Under the pieces are notes generated by a model. That model was not told where the DNA came from and searched no databases. It saw nothing but the letters and a program-made list of their open reading frames with translations. Of a stretch of 49,709 bases of DNA, positions 33,458-42,166 are shown piece by piece. Position 1 is the first letter of the stretch, and each line of letters begins with the position of its first letter. Source of the stretch: Gemmobacter caeruleus (GTDB lineage: Bacteria > Pseudomonadota > Alphaproteobacteria > Rhodobacterales > Rhodobacteraceae); contig NZ_VKKX01000005.1 of the NCBI RefSeq assembly GCF_008271655.1, positions 1 to 49,709 on the forward strand, written 5' to 3'. The translations under genes were made by a program, and so were the position numbers.

Positions 33458-34417
33458 CTATCCGATACCAAGCTTTCGTCCAACATGGCCAATTACCGCA
33501 TGCCGCTGTGGGACACTTTCGACGATGAAATGGATGCGAGACTCGGTCGGTGCAAGATCACAATGATCACTAAAAATCAGCTTCTTGCCTTCATTGTTCT
33601 CGAATTCGGCCAGTCCGCGCCGGGACCTACTCTCGGGTCGCACATTAAACGGGAACATTGGATACGAACCCTTTGTGACTTTCCAAACAGCAATAGCTTG
33701 GTCGATTCCACTCAGCTTGATCCAAACTTGTTCTAGCATCGGATCACCCGGAAGAATGGCATGTAGTTGGGCCCGCGTGCGCGGGATGAACACGAGATTA
33801 GGTAGAAGTTCAGCTCTGCGCTCCCAAAGCTCCGCACCATCAGCGAATGTTGGCATGATTGACGCACGAAGCACCTCTGCATGATTCGCGATTGCAGCGG
33901 GACAATCAGCATTGCGCGCAGTAACATTACTGGTGGTGATCTCATCGGCCGCATCAAATGTGGATAGATCAAGTTCAACAAAATGCCCGAGCCAGAAATC
34001 GTGGGTCGCTAAGCTCAGACCCAAGCCGTCAAAAAGGTGTGCAAATCCCAAACCTAGAGCAGTTTCGCCAGGGCTTACTGGAGCGACGGACCGCAATCTA
34101 TACTCGCACAATGCAGGATCACGATTACTTTCCGCGCTTTCGGCTGCTGCCAGTGTTAGCGGTGCACGGTTATTGACAGTTTTAAGGTAAAGGCTTTCCT
34201 CGACACACTCGCCAGCATTGCGAATGGAAGCAATAGTAGCGCCTGCTCCAAGCGAAAAATTAGCGAGCGGCACATCGCTATTAAGGATAAGCGCCGGGTC
34301 GATACGGCGAGCCTCACGAACCGTCGAGACCAACTTCTGCAGATAGCCAACGGAGACCGCACGCGCGAGCTGTTCGTTTGGCGCCGACAATTCGTTGAGA
34401 AACAGCTGCAGTGGCAT
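33458..34417 (-). CDS. Unknown third component of a DUF262/ATPase operon
   Basis: A 319-residue protein, not recognised. It contains FSLGAGATIASIRNAGECVEESLYLKTV, RDPALCEYRL, and DHCDLAPTESRIHFIVESVPQRHAVIGH near the C-terminus. The start at 34417 lies five bases after the end of the ATPase gene, so the two are co-translated. It has no membrane segment and no clear nuclease motif that I can see. If the operon is a defence system, this could be its effector or specificity subunit. Base composition is visibly lower in G+C than the T4SS genes, as for the whole three-gene unit. Confidence 0.72.
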   Translation of the reverse strand: MPLQLFLNELSAPNEQLARAVSVGYLQKLVSTVREARRIDPALILNSDVPLANFSLGAGATIASIRNAGECVEESLYLKTVNNRAPLTLAAAESAESNRDPALCEYRLRSVAPVSPGETALGLGFAHLFDGLGLSLATHDFWLGHFVELDLSTFDAADEITTSNVTARNADCPAAIANHAEVLRASIMPTFADGAELWERRAELLPNLVFIPRTRAQLHAILPGDPMLEQVWIKLSGIDQAIAVWKVTKGSYPMFPFNVRPESRSRRGLAEFENNEGKKLIFSDHCDLAPTESRIHFIVESVPQRHAVIGHVGRKLGIG

Positions 34418-34422
34418 TTTTC

Positions 34423-35538
34423 TCAATCCAACAGTCTATCGAGGCTGCGTTCCCACTGATCGAAGAAGCCGATTGGCCAGTATGACAGGCGCCCATCGGA
34501 TCCAAGTAGCGGCGTTTCGTAACCGCTGGGCTTGCCTCGCTGGCGTGAAAAGAAATGTAGCCGCGCGTGCTCAGGCGCAAGCAACCCGTCCTTAACACCC
34601 AACCGAATGCCATTGAGCACATGGTCGCTATGCGTCTCAACTATTACTTGAACTCCATTGGCGGCGGTTAGTGCTAGCAAACGTCCTATTGTAGATTGAC
34701 CGCGCGGATGCAACTGCGCTTCGGGATTTTCAACGATGAGCAAAGTGCCTGGTTGAGCCGCGAGGCATGCGGTTACAACCGGGAGCGCATGGGTGAGGCC
34801 AAATCCTACGTTAGTTGGGCGCAAGACATCGCCATAGGCTGCACCCTCGCCGCGATAGGAGAAGACTAGCCGAACCAAGTCTGTCATCGGCACAGACGCA
34901 GGTTCTACCCGTACACCCGGGCTAAACTCTTGCATCCAAGCGTTGACCTGCGCGATTAAGCTAACCGCCTTAGGTTCGTCGGCACTGCGAACAATTTCAG
35001 CGGTTGCCATTTGCTCGCCGAACTCCAGCAGGAAATGTGCTGTGAACTCTCCGCGCGCGCCTAGGAAAAGCTGCTGGCGCACAGCATTCTGAGATTTGGG
35101 AAACGTCACCGCTGGAGTAATTCGATCCGCGCGTAGAAATTGGAAACCGTGGGCGAACAAATCGAGTAGAGGCAACGCACCTTTCTCAGGCATAGCAACG
35201 CAGGGCAACACGTCCGCGTCGGAGCTTGCTGGAGCACACCAACGATAAACTCTGTCCGATTCATCAACACGCTGGCCCAATTCGACTGTAATCTCTGGGG
35301 TCTCAAACCCTTGATAGAGTACGTCGCGTCCTGTGCCGAGCTCGACAAGATCACCATTCAGGGCAAGCGAGCCCTCCAGTAGAAAGCGGGCATCGAACGA
35401 CTGACGCAGGAGGCCGAGTGCTTGTAGAATAGTGCTCTTGCCGCTACCATTGAGGCCCGAAAGGAGGGTAAGCGCACCAAGCTCAATTTCAACCTGCTCG
35501 AACGCCTTAAAATTCCTTAGACCGATATAATCAAGCAT
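34423..35538 (-). CDS. AAA/ABC-type ATPase with DUF3696-like C-terminus
   Basis: A 371-residue SMC/OLD-like ATPase. It begins MLDYIGLRNFKAFEQVEIELG, then Walker A GLNGSGKST (28-36, Lys34). A signature-type NVGFGLTHALPVV follows, then Walker B LLIVENPEAQLHP (Glu270 region). The His switch is VIVETHSDHVLNGIR, and the end is PIGFFDQWERSL, the segment typical of DUF3696. Such ATPases are recurrent in anti-phage operons. It overlaps the DUF262 gene by eight bases (35531-35538). It probably senses or remodels nucleic acid together with its two partners. Confidence 0.91.
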   Translation of the reverse strand: MLDYIGLRNFKAFEQVEIELGALTLLSGLNGSGKSTILQALGLLRQSFDARFLLEGSLALNGDLVELGTGRDVLYQGFETPEITVELGQRVDESDRVYRWCAPASSDADVLPCVAMPEKGALPLLDLFAHGFQFLRADRITPAVTFPKSQNAVRQQLFLGARGEFTAHFLLEFGEQMATAEIVRSADEPKAVSLIAQVNAWMQEFSPGVRVEPASVPMTDLVRLVFSYRGEGAAYGDVLRPTNVGFGLTHALPVVTACLAAQPGTLLIVENPEAQLHPRGQSTIGRLLALTAANGVQVIVETHSDHVLNGIRLGVKDGLLAPEHARLHFFSRQRGKPSGYETPLLGSDGRLSYWPIGFFDQWERSLDRLLD

Positions 35539-36694
35539 CTACAGCCACCATTGAGAGCATCTCGTGAATTGCCTTGAAGCGGCGATTGACCTTGCGGATG
35601 TCGCCCGTTCCTTGCGATATCGCGGCCTCAAACGATCGATCGAGGCAGAGTCTGATAAAACCCTCTCGGACTTGTTCACTACGCTGGACCAACGCTGCTT
35701 GCTCGGCCTCACTGAGGAGCGCAAGATTGACCGACAGCGCCTCGAATACCGCTTTGTTAATGGGGAGCCGCGCGGCGTCGCTAGAATAACGCTTACGAAA
35801 TGAGTCGCGCCCGAAGATCAACGTTGCAGTGGTCATAGCACGCAAGAAGCGCTCATGCACATTTGCCAATTTGACATCGTCTGTCGCGTTGATAGCCTCC
35901 ATCGCGGTGATCAAGAAGCCATCCATATCAGGCTGAAGATAGGTTTCAACACCAAGCATGTAGAAAGCAATAAAGCGAAGCACGAGTTCTCGATCATCCA
36001 TCCGGATCGATCGAACACTTCTGTCCGTCGCCTCAAGGAACTCGTTACATTCCGCCCAGTTTTCCAGAAGACTGCGCGCCTTGCCTGGCGTGATCGCATG
36101 GCGCAACTCCTGCGCAGAGAGTGACATGCCGCCAGTGTTGATGCGAGCGAAAATGTTAAACTTGACTTCCGGTGGCGTCCCCTTTCGGATCAAGTGGATA
36201 ATGAGTTCAGCCTCGCGCAACCGCATTTGAAGCCGCGAACTCAGACCATGGAAATCCTTCCCATCATAGGCGTGAAGAAACTCAAGGCTAGAAAGGATGA
36301 GCGGCTGTCCACCAACTATCTCAGGTTTGATGAACCTAGCGATCGTCGACAGCCTCTGTATGCCGTCAACAATTTCCCAACGCTCGTCATCGTCTTCCGC
36401 AGCATAAAGCACCGGCAAGGGGATCCTTAGCAAAAGCGACTCAATGAGACGGCTCTGACGCTTAGTGTCCCAAACCCCCCAACGCCGTTGAAAATCGGGC
36501 TGGAGATCGATCATGCCCGAGGCGGTGCGCGATAGGAGCAAATCAACTGTCATCGACCGCGTAACGACATCGATATCGTCGGGATCGAATGGCTCGGCTA
36601 TACGCTCGCTTTCCTCAGCGGGTACTTCCTGTTCTACACCAGTTTTTTGCCCCAGCATATCGAGCTGCTCTTCGACTGCTTTATTGCTCAGCAT
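35531..36694 (-). CDS. DUF262 (ParB-like fold) protein
   Basis: A 387-residue DUF262 protein. Core motifs are DLQPDFQRRWGVWD (63-76), SRLIESLLLRIPLPVLY and WEIVDGIQRLSTI (Asp110, Gln113, Arg114). FARINTGGMSLSAQELRHAI follows, the typical second half. DUF262 is the N-terminal half of GmrSD-type enzymes and occurs in several defence systems with a ParB-like nucleotide hydrolase fold. Start 36694 has GAGGG six bases upstream; the TTG two codons earlier does not. It is the first gene of the operon, with about 260 bp free upstream for a promoter. Confidence 0.91.
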   Translation of the reverse strand: MLSNKAVEEQLDMLGQKTGVEQEVPAEESERIAEPFDPDDIDVVTRSMTVDLLLSRTASGMIDLQPDFQRRWGVWDTKRQSRLIESLLLRIPLPVLYAAEDDDERWEIVDGIQRLSTIARFIKPEIVGGQPLILSSLEFLHAYDGKDFHGLSSRLQMRLREAELIIHLIRKGTPPEVKFNIFARINTGGMSLSAQELRHAITPGKARSLLENWAECNEFLEATDRSVRSIRMDDRELVLRFIAFYMLGVETYLQPDMDGFLITAMEAINATDDVKLANVHERFLRAMTTATLIFGRDSFRKRYSSDAARLPINKAVFEALSVNLALLSEAEQAALVQRSEQVREGFIRLCLDRSFEAAISQGTGDIRKVNRRFKAIHEMLSMVAVDA

Positions 36695-36954
36695 TCGCAA
36701 CCCTCAAAGCTATCATTGTCGCACTGACATAGTGGAACGGACCTTCAATGACCACCACCTTCATACGTTCTATCGACATGAGCTCGTTGAGCCAAGTCCG
36801 ACGCGATGCCGCGTCGTTGTCAAGCCACTCCCCGCTCAACGCATGTGCACTCCCTGTGTCTGTACGAGCGACCGATCAGCTCGTCTCCTGTGATATCTGA
36901 GCTGCACGACCGTTGGTCAGCTTTCGGCCCTTTTCGGCGTTGGAAGTTTTCTCA

Positions 36955-39048
36955 TCAGCCAATATTTCGCTCCTGCCGTAGTGCGACCAGAGCAGCAAAC
37001 TCCTCAACGTCAGCGCCAGTCAGTTCGGCAGTCAAAAGCTCCAGAAGGCGCCGGTCCTCCTTGGTCATGCCCTTCTTTGACCAAGCCGTCCGAAACTTGC
37101 GCACTGCATCCGAAAACCCGCTCCACCATTCCGCCTGCCCCTTCTTCGAGCGGCCGGATATCGCGGCGACGAGTTGATCAGGGACAGAGGCAACATCCGA
37201 GACCGTCTGAGCGCGCATCATGAGAAGGTCCATGAACCGCTGGAATTGCGACGGGTTGATCCGTGACAAGACCGGCTCCAGAACTGCAGGCAACCATTGG
37301 TTTGGCATGATCATCTGCGGCGCGATCACGACGGCGGTCATGTAGCCGTCAAGCCAGTCCACCGAAAGGTCGGTGCCCCGCAGCAGGGCTGCGACTTCGC
37401 CCTTCTTTTCGGGGGTGGGTGCTTCCTGCGCCAGTTCTTCAAACGTCAGGCCTGGATCAAAGTCCGGATCATCACGGACCCAGGCTTCAATGGTCTGTTC
37501 ATGCACATCATGCATGACCGGGATCTTCTTCAGATCACGACCGTCCAGTAGGGCCATGGCACAGGCGGCAAAGCCTGCCGCGTCCGGGTGGTGGGCCGTC
37601 TCCAGAACATCCGCAGAGCGTGCCAGAATGCGTGCCCACCAATCGCGTCGCGTCTCCAGCCATTTCCAAAGTGCCGTCTCTGCAGATTTCGCGCTGCGCG
37701 CCTTGTCGAGAACGGAATGGGCTGCATCGCTGTCTTCGAACCAGCTTTCGATTGTCTCGTGCCGATCCCACCATTCCTCGCTGGCGGTAATCAGATCCCC
37801 GTGCTGTCGCGGCGGAAGCGCTTGCACGGCTCGCGTTGAGTCAAGATCAGCAATGAGGTCCGGTGTCGATTGCACCTCCGGCCGCAAACCGGCAAAACCA
37901 CATAGACGGACAACCTCGATCAGCCCCGGAACGGGCGGCTGTCCATGGGTCAGACCATCTGCCAGCGCAATTGAAACGGCACGCCGCACAAAATCTCCGG
38001 TCACCGTCAAAGCGCCGACCTCTCCGATCATGCGCTCAACGATGGATTTCTGGTCCCGCGCTGTTCGACAGGTTATGGTGTATGCGTCCTTCACACCCTG
38101 CCCCTGTTTCAGGAGCAGCATCGCCATTTTGCGCTGCGTACCGGATTGTAGCGCAATGCCGATGCTCTGAGCCCCTCCGCCATCGGGCAAGGACGCGCGG
38201 ATGCTGTGCATCGTCCACGGCACCTGATCTGTCGAAGGTGCGACGCTCTTACGCATCGCCGCTTTGAGAATGGTGTCCACCCTTGCACGCGCCGCATCGT
38301 CGGGCATCCAGCTGCGCAGGACGACCAGTGACGCGAGAATTCGCCCAGGCAGTTCAGCACTTGCAAGGCGATTGGCGAGGCCTTGTGCTGCTGTGAGGCG
38401 AATGTGCAGTGCCGGGTCAAGCAACCAGTAACAGGCCAGATCTGCATGAATGGCATCACTTCGGCTGACCGAATAGGCAACGACATGATCACGCATTTCA
38501 GACGGCATGGCTGGGAAGCTCTCGGTCAGCGCGTGATGCAGAGCAAGTGGTTCGCCCTCCGCCTGCTGGATAAGTTCGGCAAAGAGTCCTTCCAGCAGAA
38601 CATCACCTTCAGCAGAATTGGACGCGCGCCGACCAGCAGCAGGAACGACCTCTTCGGCCTGAAGTGCGAGAGCAGCCGGCGCGGGCAAGCCATTTCGGGT
38701 CCAAAGCTTCGCAAAGAGCAAACTATGCGCGGATGTCATCCGGCCCTGTCCGCGTGCTAGTTCAAGCGCCGCTTCGACTGCATCGATAAGCGCTTGGCCA
38801 CGTACTTTGCCGTTTTCACGGGCGATGCGGGCAGCATCAAGTCCTGCTCCTAGAAGGTCGAGCAAACCCTCGTCGCGTGGGCTTGGCTCTGCGATGGCGC
38901 AAATTCGTGCAACGATCTGACCGCCCAGAGCCGGTCGATGCAGTAGATCCAAGCCGAGACGTTCAAGAACCTCCGGGCGCGCCCCGAAACCGTCATTGCC
39001 TGCGGCTTTCAGAGCGGCCAATGCCTCATCGATCCTGCTCTTCGCCAT
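36955..39048 (-). CDS. Large helical-repeat protein with a UPF0149/YecA-like domain
   Basis: A 697-residue protein not known by name. Most of it is alpha-helical with HEAT-like repeats (for example GEPLALHHALTESFPAMPSEMRDHVVAYSVSR, then ACYWLLDPALHIRLTAAQGLANRLAS). At about residues 560-645 the sequence DWLDGYMTAVVIAP, MPNQWLPAVLEPV and QFQRFMDLLMMR matches the UPF0149 (YecA/YgfB) domain, which usually stands alone or with an SEC-C zinc motif (absent here). No catalytic motif seen. It sits just upstream of the defence-like operon on the same strand but 260 bases from it, with its own start (ATG 39048). It may be another cargo or a host-interaction gene. Confidence 0.78.
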   Translation of the reverse strand: MAKSRIDEALAALKAAGNDGFGARPEVLERLGLDLLHRPALGGQIVARICAIAEPSPRDEGLLDLLGAGLDAARIARENGKVRGQALIDAVEAALELARGQGRMTSAHSLLFAKLWTRNGLPAPAALALQAEEVVPAAGRRASNSAEGDVLLEGLFAELIQQAEGEPLALHHALTESFPAMPSEMRDHVVAYSVSRSDAIHADLACYWLLDPALHIRLTAAQGLANRLASAELPGRILASLVVLRSWMPDDAARARVDTILKAAMRKSVAPSTDQVPWTMHSIRASLPDGGGAQSIGIALQSGTQRKMAMLLLKQGQGVKDAYTITCRTARDQKSIVERMIGEVGALTVTGDFVRRAVSIALADGLTHGQPPVPGLIEVVRLCGFAGLRPEVQSTPDLIADLDSTRAVQALPPRQHGDLITASEEWWDRHETIESWFEDSDAAHSVLDKARSAKSAETALWKWLETRRDWWARILARSADVLETAHHPDAAGFAACAMALLDGRDLKKIPVMHDVHEQTIEAWVRDDPDFDPGLTFEELAQEAPTPEKKGEVAALLRGTDLSVDWLDGYMTAVVIAPQMIMPNQWLPAVLEPVLSRINPSQFQRFMDLLMMRAQTVSDVASVPDQLVAAISGRSKKGQAEWWSGFSDAVRKFRTAWSKKGMTKEDRRLLELLTAELTGADVEEFAALVALRQERNIG

Positions 39049-39313
39049 TGTTCACCATCCTGGACTGCGTGACTTGTGGGGCCAACCTACCAATGCCATT
39101 CTTACTTGTCAGGAAGTCACGGCATGATTGCCGCCCCAAAAACTTGAGCAGTTCAGCTAAACAGCATGCCCTCGTGCCGAACCCTTGGTGGCGCTGGATA
39201 GTGCCTGATGCAAGCATCCGTCAGCCCGACGTCGGCACTCACACCTGTTTCGTCCTCGTTTTGATCGCGGAAGCAACTTGCAGTGAGATGACGAGCCGAG
39301 CGATAATGGTTGC

Positions 39314-39754
39314 ATGTATAGATATTTGAGCCGTTTCAGACTTCGTCGTGCCGATCTCACTGGCATTCCCCTATTGGCGGCAATCGGGATCGGTTTTCTT
39401 TTCCTTGAGAGCGGGATGGCTCGAGCCGAGGAAGCACCCATCCTTGAGGCACGTGTCAGCAAGATTCTAGACTGAGACACCTTCACGCTAAGTGGCGAGT
39501 CGCGACGAATTCGCGTCTGGTGCCTCGATGCGCCGGAATGGAACCACCAGGGCGGCTCAACCGCCACCTCGACCTTGCACAGCTTGATATCCGGCAAGCA
39601 ACTGCGTTGCGCAGTTCTGGACGTTGATCGATATGGACGCCTGGTTGCCCAATGTGTTCAGCCCAACGGCCGTGACATCGCGGCAGAGATGATCCGTTCC
39701 GGCGCTGCCACCGAATACTGCCGATATTCCGGCGGCTACTACGGCACGTGCTAA
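39314..39754 (+). pseudogene. Staphylococcal-nuclease-like (thermonuclease) gene with an in-frame TGA
   Basis: One frame of 146 codons with a single TGA at 39473-39475 (codon 54). Upstream is a signal-anchor (LTGIPLLAAIGIGFLFLESGMARAEE) and EARVSKILD. Downstream comes DTFTLSGESRRIRVWCLDAPEWNH, DVDRYGRLVAQC and EMIRSGAATEYCRYSGGYYG. In SNase proteins this place reads V-DGDT, where the two Asp bind calcium; the TGA replaces the Gly (GGA to TGA, one base). The rest of the gene, including DAPE and DRYGR, is well preserved, so the lesion is recent or the stop is read through. Such nucleases are common on conjugative elements of this group. Confidence 0.85.
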
Positions 39755-39792
39755 AATCCTTAGCGCGACCCTGACAAGGGCGTTGAGCGCAA

Positions 39793-41616
39793 TCACCGCT
39801 CCCAATCATGCTCGCCCCGAGCAGGAGTTGACGCGAGCAGCCGCTCAGCCTGCCGAGCCTCCTTCAGCGTCAGCCCGAACGCCACATGCGACTTTGCCGC
39901 GGAAACAACCGCCCGCGCGATCCACTTCCGCTGGTCTGCATCCTCGAAATCACCAGCTAGCGCATACGTCCGCCCGCTGGCGAGCTCCGCCACAACCCCT
40001 TTGCCATACCGCTGCCGCAGCTCATCGGCGAACCGCTCAGCATGGGCATCTCCCCGGAACTCAACCTTTCCATCCGCCTGCATGATGCGGCCCATCGACC
40101 CGAGGGCCCGCAGCAAACGATCATTCTCGGGCACGACCTCAAGCGCCCGGGCCTGCTCAATCAGTTTGGCGGCCGCGTCGTAGAAACCTTCCAGATCAAC
40201 GACGACCTTCCGGCTTTGATCCGGATTCCGAAGATCAGCACGCCGCCGCCCCGACAGGGTTGCCAAGTCACTGCGCACCCAGTCGCGCTCTTCCCAGGCA
40301 TTGGCAGCACCGGTCGCCAACCGTTCAGCCATTCGGTCACCGCTGAGGCCAAGCGCCACAGCTTTGCCGACGATCTCTGTTTTCAGCCGGTCTGCGGCCC
40401 CACGCTGCAGTTCAGCGGTCTCCCTGCCCTGCGTCAGCCGGTCACCCTCAAGACCCGTCGCGTAAAGCTTGGTCTGCGGCAGCATCTGCAGCAGCTGCGC
40501 GCCGCGGGCGTCGCCCAAGCCCTTGGCGATATCGATGGCATAGCCATAAAGCTCGTCCCGCATGTCCTTGCGCTCGGCGAAAGGCATCTTCCGGATCTTG
40601 CCCTCCGCCTCTGCCATCCATCCGCTGAAATGCCGATCCAGATCGGCGCGCTCCGCCGTCGCGACATCGCCCGGAAACGGCTGCAACACCCCGCCCCGCC
40701 GCAGGGCTTCTTCTGCCTTGGCAATCTTCTCACCAATCTCCGGCAGACCCGTCAGCGCTGCGACATGGCTCAGACTGCGCATGGCATCCGCCGTGCGTGC
40801 CATCGTCGCCAACGCATCCTCCAGCGCCTTGCCCTCACGCGGCCGTTCCTCGGGCGCACGACCCTCAGCCCGCGCCCGCTCAATCTCTGCCCGCGACGGC
40901 CCATAGGTCAGCAACCCACGCTCGGCGCGCGAAGTGGCATCCAGAAACACCCCCTCCTCGGCCGCAATTGCCACCATGCGCGCCTTCATGACATCCAGAT
41001 TGAAGACATGCTCCTTGGCCATGAAGAACCAGCTGTCATTCACCGTGCCCCGGTTGTTGACGACCATGTGGACATGCGGGTGGGCCTTGTCGGTATGCAG
41101 GGCTGCGACATAAAACCAAACGTCATCCTGATGCTCGCCCGACTGGAACATCTCGAAAGCCCAGGCCTCAGCAATCAGCTTGGCCTTCTCTGGCCGCACA
41201 TGGGACGGGAAGCTCATCAGGAGATGGGTGGTGTGACCGTTCTTCGGTGATCCCCGCCAGTCCTCGACCCAGTCGCCGACGATGTCGTTGCGCTCGTCCT
41301 TGGTCAGCCCTTTGGCGTCGGCATCTAGCACGACACCGTTGCCGAAGATCGAGGCCGACTTTGAGAACAAGTAGTCCATCTGCGCCGCCAACTCCCTTGC
41401 GTTCGCCGTCCCGCCCTTTCCGATCTTCTTCAGCACCGCCGCGTTCGATCCCAGCGAAAACCGCCACAATTGGCTGGCCTGGGTCGAGAAACTGAACCCA
41501 CGCTTGGGCGAAGATGAGCCGCCCGCCTTCACCCTGCCCTGTTGCGGCCGCAGGAAGTTGATCTCCCCGAGAACAGCCTCGGCAACCCCGATGGGGCGCG
41601 ACCCAAGCTTAACCAT
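39793..41616 (-). CDS. VirD2/MobA-type relaxase
   Basis: A 607-residue conjugative relaxase that nicks oriT and is transferred with the DNA. The likely nucleophile is Tyr82 (AAQMDYLFSKS). HTTHLLMSFP (128-137) and HTDKAHPHVHMVVNNRG (174-190) give the histidines of the metal site. The middle is a helical linker. The final ~180 residues (from TGAANAWEERDWVRSD) are homologous to the C-terminus of the 727-residue protein at 28360 and are a likely T4SS signal region. The start at 41616 overlaps the mobC-like stop by eight bases, so the pair is coupled. Length is normal for large alphaproteobacterial relaxases. Confidence 0.92.
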   Translation of the reverse strand: MVKLGSRPIGVAEAVLGEINFLRPQQGRVKAGGSSSPKRGFSFSTQASQLWRFSLGSNAAVLKKIGKGGTANARELAAQMDYLFSKSASIFGNGVVLDADAKGLTKDERNDIVGDWVEDWRGSPKNGHTTHLLMSFPSHVRPEKAKLIAEAWAFEMFQSGEHQDDVWFYVAALHTDKAHPHVHMVVNNRGTVNDSWFFMAKEHVFNLDVMKARMVAIAAEEGVFLDATSRAERGLLTYGPSRAEIERARAEGRAPEERPREGKALEDALATMARTADAMRSLSHVAALTGLPEIGEKIAKAEEALRRGGVLQPFPGDVATAERADLDRHFSGWMAEAEGKIRKMPFAERKDMRDELYGYAIDIAKGLGDARGAQLLQMLPQTKLYATGLEGDRLTQGRETAELQRGAADRLKTEIVGKAVALGLSGDRMAERLATGAANAWEERDWVRSDLATLSGRRRADLRNPDQSRKVVVDLEGFYDAAAKLIEQARALEVVPENDRLLRALGSMGRIMQADGKVEFRGDAHAERFADELRQRYGKGVVAELASGRTYALAGDFEDADQRKWIARAVVSAAKSHVAFGLTLKEARQAERLLASTPARGEHDWER

Positions 41617-42166
41617 GGCGCGCACCCTCCTGAGCTTCGACAAATTTCCGGAACAGCGCCACGCCCTGCCGACGACGCTCCGCGATGATCTGGCTCAACA
41701 CCTTCGCCACCATTGGCAGCGACCGCCGCAACTCATCCACCGAAGCCCATTGCGCCTTGACCATCGGTGCCCTGCCCCGGTTTGCAGCCAGAGCAATCTG
41801 GTTCACGTTGGTTCCGATCTTGCCCAACTCGTAGCGGATTTCTTCCAGCTTGGCACTGTCCTCCCGACTGAACTCGAGGAAACCGGAGGCCATCCGCACT
41901 ACCGACCGCACCCCGTCCGAGCGGGATTTCGCGCCAAGCTGGGTGCAAAGCGCATCGAAGGCCTGGAGCTCTCCATCAGGCAAGCGGCAGCTCACGACCT
42001 GGCCCTTGTCCTCCGACCGGGGCCGGCCGCGCCCAGCCCTTTGCTGCACTGCAGAATCAGCAACTTCATTGCCAATACCCGCCAAAACCTTGAATCCCGA
42101 CTTAAGTCTAGTTTCGCGAGGATCTGATTTTACCGCCAACTTCTGCCACCGATTATTTGTAGACAC
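41609..42166 (-). CDS. MobC-like relaxosome accessory protein
   Basis: A 185-residue protein. The N-terminal ~45 residues are basic and unstructured. VVSCRLPDGELQAFDALCTQLGAKSRSDGVRSVVRMA looks like a ribbon-helix-helix DNA-binding domain. It is followed by the MobC hallmark LGKIGTNVNQIALAANRGRAP. MobC/VirD1-type proteins open the oriT DNA for the relaxase. The gene is directly upstream of and overlaps the relaxase gene, and it faces a long non-coding region that should contain oriT. Confidence 0.85.
   Translation of the reverse strand: MSTNNRWQKLAVKSDPRETRLKSGFKVLAGIGNEVADSAVQQRAGRGRPRSEDKGQVVSCRLPDGELQAFDALCTQLGAKSRSDGVRSVVRMASGFLEFSREDSAKLEEIRYELGKIGTNVNQIALAANRGRAPMVKAQWASVDELRRSLPMVAKVLSQIIAERRRQGVALFRKFVEAQEGARHG

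Noticed and set aside
33362-33736. 124-codon plus-strand frame
   Set aside because: Overlaps the 3' end of the minus-strand operon gene at 33458; composition is not protein-like in its second half and no ribosome site is present.
40042-41250. 402-codon plus-strand frame
   Set aside because: Antisense of the relaxase gene, which has its HUH motif and C-terminal homology on the minus strand.
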